Origin: Mesorhizobium opportunistum WSM2075
GTDB taxonomy: Bacteria; Pseudomonadota; Alphaproteobacteria; Rhizobiales; Rhizobiaceae
Length of the DNA: 64,000 nt
Assembly: GCF_000176035.2 (NCBI RefSeq)
Contig: NC_015675.1
Span: 6,638,001-6,702,000 of the forward strand
Direction of reading: 5' to 3'
A model generated the notes under the pieces. It was not told the DNA's origin. It did no database searches and was given only the letters and a program-made list of their open reading frames with translations. This document shows, piece by piece, positions 46,206-55,159 of the stretch. How positions within the stretch are numbered: position 1 is the first letter of the stretch; each line of letters begins with the position of its first letter. The position numbers were made by a program, and so were the translations under genes.

Positions 46206-46706
46206 TCAGTGGGTGATCGGGATGCGCTTCACCTTCGATTGCGCGTCTGGGTTCTTCGGCAGCGTCAAGGTCAGGACGCCATTGGCAAAGGACGCCTTGA
46301 CCTTGTCGTCCTCGACCTCGTAGCCGAGAGGTATGCGCCGCTCGAAGCGACCGTAGAAGCGCTCGGAGTAGCCCTTCTCTTCGGTCTCCGACCGCTTTTC
46401 GCCACGCAGGGTCAGCACGTCCTCATCGAGCAGGACTTCGATGTCCTTCTCTTCCATACCGGGAACCTCGGCGGTGACGCGAAGCTCATTGTCCGACTCC
46501 GAAATCTCCACCTTCGGCCAGCCATTGTCGAAAGACGAGAGCTGCCCCATAGAAGGCAGACGCGTCTCGAAGCTCCTCAACACATCGTCAAAGAGCCTGT
46601 TTACCTCACGGTGAAGCGAAACAAAGGGATCGCCACCGCCATAGATGTTGGGGGCCTGGTTGTTGTTGCGGCCCCACGGGATAAGGTCACGCATGTTCAT
46701 CTTCAT
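46206..46706 (-). CDS. Hsp20 small heat-shock protein
   Basis: A 166-aa alpha-crystallin protein. The first ATG is 46706; GGAGG lies 9 nt before the second ATG (46700), which is also likely. It has a short N-terminal arm, the crystallin domain (WPKVEISESDNELRVTAEVP to FANGVLTLTLPK, residues 62-150) with the A-x-x-x-G-V-L-T motif, and an IPI motif near the end. ATP-independent holdase of the cytoplasm. It follows the other Hsp20 gene by 69 bp, with an 8-bp hairpin (GGCACCGG/CCGGTGCC) between them, and is probably co-transcribed. Confidence 0.93.
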   Translation of the reverse strand: MKMNMRDLIPWGRNNNQAPNIYGGGDPFVSLHREVNRLFDDVLRSFETRLPSMGQLSSFDNGWPKVEISESDNELRVTAEVPGMEEKDIEVLLDEDVLTLRGEKRSETEEKGYSERFYGRFERRIPLGYEVEDDKVKASFANGVLTLTLPKNPDAQSKVKRIPITH

Positions 46707-46775
46707 TCACCTCCATGTTCAAGAGCGCGGCACCGGACGAGCGCCGGTGCCTGTCGCTTCTGGTTCACTCTGACT

Positions 46776-47246
46776 TCAGGCGGCGTTCTTCTCGGCTTCG
46801 ATCTGCCGTGGCTTCGCCTGGGCCGTGCTGCCGGCGATGGCGATCCGGCGCGGTTTCATCTCTTCGGGAAGCTCGCGCTTGAGATCGATGTTCAGCAGCC
46901 CGTTTTCCAGGCTGGCGCCGACGACCTTCACATGGTCTGCCACTTCGAACTGCCGCTCGAAGGCGCGCCCGGGAACGCCGCGATAAAGATACTGGCCGTC
47001 GTCCTCACCCGATTGCGAGCCGCTCACAAGCAGCAAGTTCGGTTGATGAGTGATGGTCAGTTGATCCTGCGAGAAACCGGCTACCGCCATTGTGATGCGA
47101 TAGTCGTCCTCGCCGGTCTTGGCGATGTTGTAGGGCGGCCAATTGTCTATCGCGGTGACACGGCTCGCATTTTCGAGCAGATCGAAAATGCGATCAAAGC
47201 CGATGCTGGACCGGAACAAGGGGGTAAAATCGAGGTTTGTCTTCAT
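46776..47246 (-). CDS. Hsp20 small heat-shock protein (IbpA-like)
   Basis: A 156-aa protein from ATG 47246 with a strong AAAGGAGG 8 nt upstream. Its N-terminus MKTNLDFTPLFRSSIGFDRI and NWPPYNIAKTGEDDYRITMA are the IbpA class of rhizobial Hsp20; the crystallin domain closes with ENGLLNIDLKRELPEE and an RRIAIAG tail. Binds unfolding proteins during heat or oxidative stress. First gene of a two-gene Hsp20 unit; its leader carries a possible RNA thermometer. Confidence 0.93.
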   Translation of the reverse strand: MKTNLDFTPLFRSSIGFDRIFDLLENASRVTAIDNWPPYNIAKTGEDDYRITMAVAGFSQDQLTITHQPNLLLVSGSQSGEDDGQYLYRGVPGRAFERQFEVADHVKVVGASLENGLLNIDLKRELPEEMKPRRIAIAGSTAQAKPRQIEAEKNAA

Positions 47247-47376
47247 AGCCACATCCTCCTTTGAGCAACATGGATACAAAAGACGCCAAGGGGAGCCTTA
47301 GCGCCTCCTGACTAAGCGCCGGCCCCATCAGGCGACCGGCGATTGTCGATTTAGAACAGCTAGTTGCGTATTCAAG
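47247..47376 (-). promoter_or_regulatory. Possible sigma-32-type promoter and ROSE-like RNA thermometer
   Basis: In the minus-strand leader, GTTGCTCAAAGGAGGATG places a UUGCU motif just upstream of the ribosome-binding site; ROSE elements of rhizobial Hsp20 genes use UYGCU to mask AGGAG at low temperature. A CTTGAA at 47376-47371 with TTCTAAAT about 14 bp later fits an RpoH promoter loosely. No structure was computed. Confidence 0.4.
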
Positions 47377-47504
47377 AGGCCATAGGAAAATTTTCAGGCA
47401 AGATCCGACGTAGGGGGGATGGGCAGGAGGAACGCACTCGGTTTTCCGCTGGCGAATTCCTCGTCAGCGGAAGACCCCTGGGATTCCTGAAAGGCGGCAT
47501 TCGC

Positions 47505-47861
47505 TCAAAGTCGATCTACCAATGCTGTGAATCCGGCGGCAGCGATGTCGAGCTCATGACTGCGACTGGCGGGAAGCGTCTCGCATTGATCCAATTGGCG
47601 CAACGCATCCATGATGGCATCGAAGCCAACGGGTTCGGTGACCCCGGGCGGCATGCGCAGCGCCGGCATCGATTCCACTGCACAGGCATCCGATGCCCAT
47701 GATGACAGGATTGCACGCTTCTCCTGGACGTCCAGCGTCTCGTCGATCAGCACGTCCTGAGGTCGCTCGAAATGCCGTGCCGGATGCAGCAACCGGTCAA
47801 GAAAAACATCAGGGCCCTCGGGCCCGACTTGGGGAAAACTCGTCGAAATGGCTCTTTCCAT
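47505..47861 (-). CDS. Hypothetical protein
   Basis: A 118-aa protein from ATG 47861 with GGAGG 8 nt upstream; longer starts exist but lack support. It opens MERAISTSFPQVGPEGPDVF and contains FERPQDVLIDETLDVQEKRA, which resembles a short motif in rhizobial stress-region proteins, and WASDACAVESMPALR. Soluble, function unknown. Neighbours suggest a general stress locus. Confidence 0.65.
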   Translation of the reverse strand: MERAISTSFPQVGPEGPDVFLDRLLHPARHFERPQDVLIDETLDVQEKRAILSSWASDACAVESMPALRMPPGVTEPVGFDAIMDALRQLDQCETLPASRSHELDIAAAGFTALVDRL

Positions 47862-48004
47862 CGATGGTCCTCCGCTTCCAAAAGGCTCCTCTGTTGACGT
47901 CATCTTGGTGGCTCTCGCGATTTCCACCGGCTGAAATCTTGGAGAGTTTCGACCAAATTTCAATGGCCCGGCAAGGCACAGAACAAGCCGGTCCTGTTCC
48001 GCAT

Positions 48005-48355
48005 CGAACGGCAGGAACAGTCGCTTTTCGTGGCCGTCTCCTCTTCTTCAGCGGCTGCCGGAGCTGTTCTGCGGCTTTACGCGGGCCATCGGCGACGCGC
48101 CGACTGCCTATCCGGTTGTCTGTCTGACGCAGGCGCGGTCTCGGCCTTTATGATGCTGCAGGCCTGTCTGGGAATCCGCATCGATGGCTGGAAGCTCGAG
48201 ATCAATGTCCAACGTCCACGGTTGCCGATCGGCATCGACGATATCGTCATCCGGCACTTAGCCCGTTGGCGAGGCGAAGGTCGACCTCAATTTCAGCGCG
48301 TCGGCGACCGGGTCGCTGCTGCTGGCCGTCACCTGGCAAGCTGGTCTTGAATTGA
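48005..48355 (+). pseudogene. Glycogen-debranching (amylo-alpha-1,6-glucosidase) C-terminal fragment
   Basis: Across frames the strand gives FCGFTRAIGDAPTAYPV, then MMLQACLGIRIDGWKLEINV and RPRLPIGIDDIVIRHLA, the end of the debranching-enzyme family (ASxxPALLQxxLGL...NPRLP...LRNLRLG). Frame breaks after VVCLTQARS and a missing N-terminal 600 residues make it a remnant. Confidence 0.6.
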
Positions 48356-48466
48356 GAAGAGGTGCTTCCAATCTCTTCTGTTGTCCAGCCGGCATTCAGC
48401 GGTTCGAATATGAGCAGTGCATCTGCGGAAACGATCACCAGGTTCAGTTGTTGAAGGGAGGTCACT

Positions 48467-48763
48467 ATGGAAGGTGATGCTTTCAGGCAGCCAGTTTTCG
48501 TAGGAGAGAATGGCTACATCCAAAAAATCGACTGCGTGATGGATGCTATTGAGTTTTTAGAAGAATGGCCTGTCGAAAAACGTGGCCTCCTTCACGCGGC
48601 GGCCTGTGAGGCGTGCTACTCGGCTTACGACGGTCGGAAGCCTGTCGAGGCCGCGCACAAGGCCTTTACGACTTGGGCCCGCAAGATCGGCGTCATCGAG
48701 GATGTGCCTACAGCACCGCCGTGGATGACAGGGCCAAAGATCAGCAACGCAGACCTCTTGTGA
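48467..48763 (+). CDS. DUF982 protein, second copy
   Basis: A 98-aa protein from ATG 48467 (GGGAGG 7 nt upstream). It opens with a beta-strand-like FRQPVFVGENGYIQKIDCVM, then EFLEEWPVEKRGLLHAAACE, ACYSAYDGRKPVEAAHKAFT and WARKIGVI, the DUF982 pattern. Function unknown; it is only distantly similar to the copy at 27195. Confidence 0.8.
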   Translation: MEGDAFRQPVFVGENGYIQKIDCVMDAIEFLEEWPVEKRGLLHAAACEACYSAYDGRKPVEAAHKAFTTWARKIGVIEDVPTAPPWMTGPKISNADLL

Positions 48764-48826
48764 GGGTGCGGAAGGTCTCTTCATCCGATGGAGCTTGCGT
48801 TCCGGGGCCCAGTCTCGGCCGCGAGC

Positions 48827-49243
48827 TTACTTGCCGTGCACAGCAGCGAGATTATTCAACCCGGTCCTCAGAAAATCTCTGATCGCTTCGGTCGCTTTCG
48901 GCTCGTCAGCCTCTGGTTGGAACTCTGCTAACCAGACGACGGTGCTGGTGCCGTCATGGTTGTCCTGGACTTTGAACTCGGCAACGTAGTCGCGCACAGG
49001 CATTGTGGTTGACTCTATGCCGTAGCGATAGAAATGCTGCTCGGCATCCGTTTCGAAAAGCCGTTCGGTTTGTCGACTTCCGTCCTTCGCCTCGGCTGTT
49101 CGCCGGCAGCCTTCACGCTCGCCTTCGCTCTCGACCTTGTCTAACAAGGGATGCCACTCCCCTACGGCCCCGAACCGGCCGATCTCATGCCATAGCGCAT
49201 CCGGCCTCTCGGCAATTCGCGTCGTTTCGACGATCGTGGTCAT
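48827..49243 (-). CDS. SRPBCC (START/polyketide-cyclase-like) protein
   Basis: A 138-aa protein from ATG 49243 (AAGGAG 4-9 nt upstream of the start). It has the SRPBCC opening ADALWHEIGRFGAVGEWHPL and ends with a long C-terminal helix (ATEAIRDFLRTGLNNLA). The central strands (YRYGIESTTMPVRDYVAEFK) would line a hydrophobic cavity for a small ligand. Substrate unknown. Confidence 0.82.
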   Translation of the reverse strand: MTTIVETTRIAERPDALWHEIGRFGAVGEWHPLLDKVESEGEREGCRRTAEAKDGSRQTERLFETDAEQHFYRYGIESTTMPVRDYVAEFKVQDNHDGTSTVVWLAEFQPEADEPKATEAIRDFLRTGLNNLAAVHGK

Positions 49244-49293
49244 CTTGGCTCCTTCTCTTGCAGGTTGCGGAGATACACAGCGATGGGGAATGT

Positions 49294-50325
49294 CTATGGA
49301 ACGGGATCTTGGACGACGCGCCCACGGTCCAGCCGGTCAAGCGATCCATCGTAAAGCGAGATCGGGGGATGGCCGCCAGGGTCGGTCAGCACGTCAAGAA
49401 GCGCAATGGTGTTGGACCCAGCCGCCCGATCAAATGCGGCGTCGAGGTCACGCGCATGTTCGATAGTTTCGCCATAACCCCCGCAGGCGCGCGCGATGCC
49501 CGCATGGTCGACCTGGCCGAGGTGACCGGCCGCCGTGTAGCGACCGAACTTGGCTTTCTCGGCGTCCTTCTGATAACCGAGCACGCCATTGTTGAGGACG
49601 ACCACGGTAACCGCAATGCCGATCCGAACGGCGGTTTCGAGTTCCGCCCAACTATGGGCGAAACCGCCGTCGCCGACGACGACGATGACCTCCCGCTCGG
49701 GCCTGGCGAGCTTTGCGCCGAGCGCGAGCGGGAAGCCCCAGCCAAGTCCTGCAAGGCCTCGCGGCGAGATCACGCGCGTCCTCGAATGGCTTGTGCGAAG
49801 CTGGCCCGCAACCCAGTTCGAGGCGTAGCTCGCATCGGCCACGACCACGGTGTCTGACCCTAGACGCTTCTGGATCGCGGCAAGTGCGCGCTCGGCGCGA
49901 ATTGGTTCGGCATCCGTCAAGAATGGCCGGCGTTCGCGTTCGAATGCTGCCCAGGCATCGGCGATGCATTGCTCACTCGTATCGCGGTTGCGGGAATGGC
50001 TGCCAAGTGCGTCGGTCAGCGCTTCAAGCGTGGTGCGCGCGTCGCCGACGAGGCGCACCGCTTCGTAATTGCGACCAATCTCTTGCGGATCGATATCGAT
50101 GTGAAGCACACGCGCGCCGTCGGGAATCAGCGACCAATGGTCGGTGCCGTCCTCGTTGGTGCGGTTGCCGATCAGCAGCAGAACATCGGCTTGCTGCACC
50201 AACGGCTTCGTATGCCTCCCGAGCCCACCGGGTCCGGTGAGATTGCCGATCGCGCCCATCGCGAGCGGGTGCGTCTCGGGGATCGACGCTTTTCCCATGT
50301 TTGTGGTGGCAACGGGTCGTGTCAA
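49294..50325 (-). pseudogene. Thiamine-diphosphate enzyme (acetolactate-synthase-like), lacking the N-terminal domain
   Basis: The 343-aa frame has the central domain (LGRHTKPLVQQADVLLLIGN, then HIDIDPQEIGRNYEAVRLVG) and the ThDP-binding C-domain with GDGGFAHSWAELETAVRIGI and VVVLNNGVLGY (GDG-x(n)-NN). The N-terminal Pyr domain of about 190 residues, which holds the catalytic Glu, is missing, and the frame starts at a Met inside the linker. Family members ligate or decarboxylate 2-oxo acids; this copy cannot work alone. It adjoins the oxidase operon after a 174-bp gap. Confidence 0.75.
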
Positions 50326-50499
50326 ACGCCACTCCGCTTCAACAGCCTACAGCGGAGGCATGCCAAAACAGTCGGGAAACACCGATGGCGGCTTTGCTGT
50401 GGCCGACGGCTCTTCAGCGTTCCGATGCCGATGCTTCGAGTTCGGGATCGTCTCTCGTCACGATGGCCATGTCGGCTCGCCTGATAGTGGCCGTTACGC

Positions 50500-50748
50500 C
50501 TATCGGCCGATCAGCGTCAGGCCGAACAAGATCACGAGCCATAGCCCGGTTGCTGCGACGGCAAGACGAGGCAGAGCACCGGTCAGGTGCATGAACATAA
50601 TGGCTATTAGAACAGACTTGGCGGCGGCGATCGCCAGGTTCAAAGCGACGTTGAAGCCGCCGAGGTCGAGCAAGGACGAGCCGACCGTCAGCGCCAGCAG
50701 CGCGAGCAGTCCGACATAGCCAAGGCTGAGTTTGCGAAGGTCGCTCAT
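50500..50748 (-). CDS. coxD: Cytochrome c oxidase subunit IV-type small membrane protein
   Basis: An 82-aa protein from ATG 50748, overlapping the coxC stop by 4 bp. Three membrane helices (VGLLALLALTVGSSLLDLGG, ALNLAIAAAKSVLIAIMFMH, LAVAATGLWLVILFGLTL) match the CyoD/prokaryotic Cox4 family; the IAAAKSVLIAIMFMHL motif is typical. Accessory subunit of the aa3-type oxidase, last gene of the long respiratory operon. Confidence 0.88.
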   Translation of the reverse strand: MSDLRKLSLGYVGLLALLALTVGSSLLDLGGFNVALNLAIAAAKSVLIAIMFMHLTGALPRLAVAATGLWLVILFGLTLIGR

Positions 50749-51380
50749 CGGTTGACCAGATAGAGAACGGGGAACATGAACACCCAGATGATGTCGACGA
50801 AATGCCAGTAGAGGCCAACGGCCGCGACCCGGCGCAAGCGGCTGGCGGGAGTGGCAGCCCGCCAGAGGGCGATTGTGCCGGCGATGACCAGGATGCCGGC
50901 GATCAGATGCAGCGCATGCAGCGACGTCATCGTGAAATAGAGGCCGAAGAAGAATTCGGCATGCGCCGGATCCGGCCCGGCATAACGGAACGGTAGGCCG
51001 AGAACCGGCGCCAGGCCTTCGTGAATCTCCTTGCCGTATTCGATCGCCTTCACCGCCAGAAAGCACACGCCCAGCGCCGAGGTCACGACCAGCGCCCAAA
51101 CCGTCGCGCGCCAACGTCTGCGAAGCGCAAGCATATGCGCCAGCGCCATGGTGAAGCTGCTGGTTATCAGCACGGCCGTGTTGAAGGTGCCGAGCGGCAG
51201 CGAAAGGTGTTTCGACGCCGCCGCGAAGGCGGGGCCGTAGTCGATATGCGCGACGAGGAAGACCAGGAAGATCGCGCCGAACAGCATAGCCTCGGAGCCG
51301 ATGAACACCCACATGGCAAAGGTGTCGGCGCGCTGTTCGCGGTGCGGACTGTCGAAGGCGACGCTTTCGGTGCTGCTCAT
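50745..51380 (-). CDS. coxC: Cytochrome c oxidase subunit III
   Basis: A 211-aa protein with five membrane helices (the short form found in caa3 and cytochrome bo-type oxidases), starting [20 protein letters not shown]. It shows [20 protein letters not shown] and [19 protein letters not shown], ending [19 protein letters not shown], a core family signature. It overlaps coxA and coxD by 4 bp each, which suggests translational coupling. Confidence 0.94.
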   Translation of the reverse strand: MSSTESVAFDSPHREQRADTFAMWVFIGSEAMLFGAIFLVFLVAHIDYGPAFAAASKHLSLPLGTFNTAVLITSSFTMALAHMLALRRRWRATVWALVVTSALGVCFLAVKAIEYGKEIHEGLAPVLGLPFRYAGPDPAHAEFFFGLYFTMTSLHALHLIAGILVIAGTIALWRAATPASRLRRVAAVGLYWHFVDIIWVFMFPVLYLVNR

Positions 51381-53017
51381 CCGCCAGCCTCCAGATGCGG
51401 GCTGAAGCGCTCGTGCTCGAGCCCCTTCATGTCGTAGGCGTAGGCAGGGCCGCTCACGACCGGCACCGTCTCGAAATTATGCGGGGGCGGCGGCGAGCCC
51501 GTCTGCCATTCAAGCCCGGTGGCGTTCCACGGATTGTCGGGCGCGCGGTCGCCGCGAAACAGCGACCGGCCGAGATAGAACAGTGGCATCAGATAGCCGA
51601 TTGCAAGAACCACTGCACCAGCTGACGACAGCACATGCCAGAACTGGAACTCCGGCGGATAGGTGTGATAGCGCCGCGGCATGCCGTCGAAGCCCAGCAC
51701 ATATTGCGGGAAGAACGTCAGGTTGAAGCCGACGAAAGTGACGGTCGCCGCGATGCGTCCTGCGGTTTCGGAATACATGCGGCCGGTCACCTTCGGCCAC
51801 CAGAAATGCAGCCCGGCCATATAGGCCGTCACCATGCCGCCGACCATGATGTAATGGAAATGCGCGATGACGAAATAGGTATCGTGGACATGCACGTCGA
51901 CCGCGAGCGCCGCAAGGAAGAGCCCGGCCAATCCACCGAAGGTGAACAGCCCCAGGAAAAACAACGCATAAAGCATCGGTGTCTCGAAGCTGATCTCGCC
52001 TTTGCGCAGCGTCAGGCTCCAGTTGAAGACCTTGATCGCCGACGGGATCGCCACGCAGAAGGACAGGAACGAGAACAGCACGCCGGCGTAGGCCGATTGG
52101 CCGCTGACGAACATGTGGTGGCCCCAGACCAGGAAGCCGAAGACGGCGATCGCCATCGACGACATCGCCACCGCCTTGTAGCCGAACAGCGGCCGGCGGC
52201 TGAAGCAGGGCAGAACCTCCGACACCACGCCCATGCCCGGCAGGATCATGATGTAGACGGCGGGGTGCGAGTAGAACCAGAACAGATGCTGGAAGAGCAG
52301 CGGATCGCCGCCGAGGTCGGGATTGAAGATGCCGATGCCGAAAACGCGCTCCATCACGATCAAAATCAACGAGGCCGCGAGTACTGGCGTCGCGAGCACC
52401 ATCACAAGGCTGGTGGCGTAGAGCGTCCATACGAAAATCGGCAGGCGGAACCAAGTGAGCCCCGGCGCACGCAGTGTGTGCACCGTGACGATGAAGTTGA
52501 TGCCGGTCATGATGGTCGAGAAGCCGACGACGAAGACCCCGAACGCTGCGGTCGAGACGAAGCCGTTGGCATAGAGCGTCGACAGCGGCGTGTAGAAGGT
52601 CCAGCCGGTATCGACGCCGCCGGCGACCACCGAAAACAGCGCGAACAGGCTGCCGAAGATGAAGACGTACCAGCTGGCGAGATTGAGCCGCGGAAATGCG
52701 AGGTCGCGCGCGCCGATCATCAGCGGCAGCAAAAAATTGCCCAACGTTGCCGGAATCGACGGTACCAGGAAGAACCAGACCATGATGATGCCGTGCAGCG
52801 AAAACAGCCGGTTATAGACATCGTCGGAGACGAGATCGCCGGCCGGTGTCGCCAACTCGATTCGCATCAGCACCGCCATCGCGCCGCCGAGAAAGAAGAA
52901 TGCCGTCAACGAGACCAAGTAGAGCCAGGCGACACGCTTATGGTCGGTGGTGAGCAGCCACGCGCGGGGCCCGGCTCCCTCGCCCAGATATGTCCCCGTC
53001 ATTGCCGAACGGGTCAT
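51377..53017 (-). CDS. coxA: Cytochrome c oxidase subunit I (aa3-type)
   Basis: A 546-aa protein with twelve helices. Visible landmarks: [20 protein letters not shown] (heme ligand His), [20 protein letters not shown] (CuB His and the crosslinked Tyr), [11 protein letters not shown] (His pair), [17 protein letters not shown] (heme a3 ligand). It is the catalytic oxygen-reducing, proton-pumping subunit. The 4-bp overlaps with coxB and coxC give a coupled operon. Confidence 0.96.
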   Translation of the reverse strand: MTRSAMTGTYLGEGAGPRAWLLTTDHKRVAWLYLVSLTAFFFLGGAMAVLMRIELATPAGDLVSDDVYNRLFSLHGIIMVWFFLVPSIPATLGNFLLPLMIGARDLAFPRLNLASWYVFIFGSLFALFSVVAGGVDTGWTFYTPLSTLYANGFVSTAAFGVFVVGFSTIMTGINFIVTVHTLRAPGLTWFRLPIFVWTLYATSLVMVLATPVLAASLILIVMERVFGIGIFNPDLGGDPLLFQHLFWFYSHPAVYIMILPGMGVVSEVLPCFSRRPLFGYKAVAMSSMAIAVFGFLVWGHHMFVSGQSAYAGVLFSFLSFCVAIPSAIKVFNWSLTLRKGEISFETPMLYALFFLGLFTFGGLAGLFLAALAVDVHVHDTYFVIAHFHYIMVGGMVTAYMAGLHFWWPKVTGRMYSETAGRIAATVTFVGFNLTFFPQYVLGFDGMPRRYHTYPPEFQFWHVLSSAGAVVLAIGYLMPLFYLGRSLFRGDRAPDNPWNATGLEWQTGSPPPPHNFETVPVVSGPAYAYDMKGLEHERFSPHLEAGG

Positions 53018-53967
53018 GGCTTTGCTCCCGCGCTTGGTTGCGGCGAAAGCGATTTCAGATAGGCAAGCAGCATCTGCAGCTCGCCCTCGTCGATCAGACC
53101 GTCGAAGCTCGGCATGACCGGCTCGTAGCCTGCGGCGATTTCTTTCTTCGGAATGAGGATGGAGTCGCGCAGGTAACGCTCGTCGGCGATTACGGTCTGC
53201 TGGTTATCGAGCGCCACCGGCCGGCCGAAGATGCCTTCGAGGGCCGGCGCCCGCACCTTGCTGTTCGGACCGTGGCAGCCGGAGCAGCCGAGCGCGCGAA
53301 ACAGCTTTTCGCCGCTTGCGGCAAGCGTCTCGCCCTCGCCCTGGCTGTTCAGCCACGCGGCATACTGCTCAGGGGCCATCACCGTCACCCAGCCGCCCAT
53401 TTCGGAATGCTGCGTGCCGCAATATTGGGCGCAGAACAGGTGATAGCGTCCGGGCTCGGTAGCAATAAACCAAATGTGCGTGGTGCGTCCAGGAACCGCG
53501 TCCTGCTTTATGCGGAAAGCCGGCACAAAGAAGGAGTGGATGACGTCCTGCGCGGCAAGCGACACCACGACCGGTTTGCCGACCGGAACATGCAATTCGT
53601 TGATCTCGCGCTGGCCGCCGGGTTGTCTGAACTCCCACATCCACTGTTTGCCCAGCCCCGTGATCTCCAGCGCGTCCGCCGGCGGATGGTCGCGGCGAAC
53701 GAAAAGTATCGCGCCCCAGCCGAAGAAGATGAAGGCGATGATCAGGCTGGCGATGGTCCAGCTCATCTCGAGCCACATGTTGCGGGAACGCTGGCCGGTG
53801 CGATCCGCCGGCGAGCCGACGCGGTATTTCACCGCGTACCCGACAACGAGACCTGTGAGCGCCAGTCCGAGAACGGCCGAGAAAGCAAGCAGCGTGTAAA
53901 ACAGCGCATCGACCCGGCCAGCTTCCGATGAGGCTTCCTGCGGAAAGAAGGGAATGCCGAAGCTCAT
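53014..53967 (-). CDS. coxB: Cytochrome c oxidase subunit II with fused cytochrome c (caa3-type)
   Basis: A 317-aa protein from ATG 53967, overlapping the Sco stop by 4 bp. Two N-terminal helices precede the CuA domain ([20 protein letters not shown] then [14 protein letters not shown], the CuA ligands C-x3-C-x3-H-x2-M) and a C-terminal cytochrome c domain with CSGCHG and a Met ligand in EPVMPSFDG. The fused heme is the hallmark of caa3 oxidases, so electrons can pass without a free cytochrome c. Periplasmic facing. Confidence 0.94.
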   Translation of the reverse strand: MSFGIPFFPQEASSEAGRVDALFYTLLAFSAVLGLALTGLVVGYAVKYRVGSPADRTGQRSRNMWLEMSWTIASLIIAFIFFGWGAILFVRRDHPPADALEITGLGKQWMWEFRQPGGQREINELHVPVGKPVVVSLAAQDVIHSFFVPAFRIKQDAVPGRTTHIWFIATEPGRYHLFCAQYCGTQHSEMGGWVTVMAPEQYAAWLNSQGEGETLAASGEKLFRALGCSGCHGPNSKVRAPALEGIFGRPVALDNQQTVIADERYLRDSILIPKKEIAAGYEPVMPSFDGLIDEGELQMLLAYLKSLSPQPSAGAKP

Positions 53968-54716
53968 CTTCCCCTCCCGCGCGTTTGCCAAAGCACCGTC
54001 GCGCCCAGGCCGAGTACCGTTGCCAGGCTCGCCACTTTCAACGCCGCCCAGATGGCTGGGGTGTACTGACCTTTGGAACTGTCGAAGCCTGCGCAGAACA
54101 GGAAGACGTGATCGGCGATCGACCCGAGCTTATTGGCCGATGCTTCGACCAGCGCGAGCTGAAGGTCGCGCGGCGTGAAGGTCAGCGCCGGCAGCACTTG
54201 CGAAATCCGACCAGCCGGCGTGAGTGCAATGACCGCGATCGGATGGACGAACTGATCTATGCCCTTGCGCCGGTCGAAGGTGATGCCGGCCTCGTTGGCC
54301 AGCACCGCGCCGGAGCCGTCGCTGCTAGTCAGGAAGCGCCAGGCGGACAATCCCGTCGGGCCGGCGGCGGAGGCGATTTCGGCTTGCGCCTCGGCGGCAT
54401 CGGCGGACGTCTCATCGGCGTCGATCGAGATGAATAGTGCGCGGTAGTCTGCAGGAAGAAGCGACGTCTTCTTAAGGTCAGAGGCGACCGCCTGCTGTGT
54501 GACGCCGCAAAGGTTCGGGCATCTGTCGTAACCGAAGATGACCAGCGCAGGACGCCCGCCGAGCGTTTCGCCCAGCGTCAGCTTTCGTCCGCTTGCATCG
54601 ACCAATTCGCGATCGAGAGTTAGCTTCGCGCCGGGCTTCGGGTCGAAGGTCGGTCGTTCGGCGGCAAGCGCCGTACCGGCAACGAAAAGACAAAGCGCAG
54701 TCAACAAGCTCCTCAT
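53964..54716 (-). CDS. Sco1/SenC copper chaperone
   Basis: A 250-aa protein from ATG 54716 with a cleavable signal (MRSLLTALCLFVAGTALAAE). The thioredoxin-like domain has the copper-binding CPNLC (C-x3-C) and the distal His in QFVHPIAVIALTP, plus a C-terminal helix (WAALKVASLATVLGLGATVL) as a membrane anchor. It probably loads CuA of the adjacent coxB product. It overlaps its neighbours at both ends, so its synthesis is tied to the oxidase. Confidence 0.9.
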   Translation of the reverse strand: MRSLLTALCLFVAGTALAAERPTFDPKPGAKLTLDRELVDASGRKLTLGETLGGRPALVIFGYDRCPNLCGVTQQAVASDLKKTSLLPADYRALFISIDADETSADAAEAQAEIASAAGPTGLSAWRFLTSSDGSGAVLANEAGITFDRRKGIDQFVHPIAVIALTPAGRISQVLPALTFTPRDLQLALVEASANKLGSIADHVFLFCAGFDSSKGQYTPAIWAALKVASLATVLGLGATVLWQTRGRGR

Positions 54717-55159
54717 CGCCCTGCCCTGCTCTGCTGCTGGCAATTCTGGGCCTGAGGTGCCCGGGGAACCGCAGCCGTGACCAAGGCGCAATTTTCAGTG
54801 CTCGCGGCTCCGGCTCCCTGCTGCGACCAGTCCGGTAAGCCGTTGCTGACCACCGCCCACATGGCGTCGTCAATAGGAATGCGGGCGATGCCGGCGTTGC
54901 GATCGACCCAGCCAAGCATTTTCAACTGACGATCTTCCTCGGCGCGGAAGCTGATCAGATCCTGCTTTGGCGCGGTCTGCAACTCGGGGTTTTCCGGACT
55001 GGTGTTCGCGGACAGTGGCAGCCAGGTCGGCGTGGTGTTGAACGCGAGCTTCATGCCAATCGCGGCAGACGCAATGAACAGCACCAGGCCGGCGCCGAAA
55101 GCGACCAACATGCGGGGCGGCACATCGCGCGTCTCGGGATGGCGATGCGCCTTAGCCAT
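54713..55159 (-). CDS. Small membrane protein of the act-cox operon
   Basis: A 148-aa protein from ATG 55159 (the longer frame to 55345 is antisense to actF sense and unsupported). One N-terminal helix (RMLVAFGAGLVLFIASAAIG) is followed by a periplasmic domain (FRAEEDRQLKMLGWVDRNAG then IPIDDAMWAVVSNGLPDW). It overlaps actF by 8 bp and sco by 4 bp. Similar proteins sit beside alternative complex III operons, but I cannot name it. No cysteine pair or heme motif is seen. Confidence 0.75.
   Translation of the reverse strand: MAKAHRHPETRDVPPRMLVAFGAGLVLFIASAAIGMKLAFNTTPTWLPLSANTSPENPELQTAPKQDLISFRAEEDRQLKMLGWVDRNAGIARIPIDDAMWAVVSNGLPDWSQQGAGAASTENCALVTAAVPRAPQAQNCQQQSRAGR

Noticed and set aside
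51635..53062. 475-aa plus-strand open frame opposite coxA
   Set aside because: It is antisense to the clear coxA gene and is highly charged low-complexity sequence, typical of antisense frames in GC-rich DNA.
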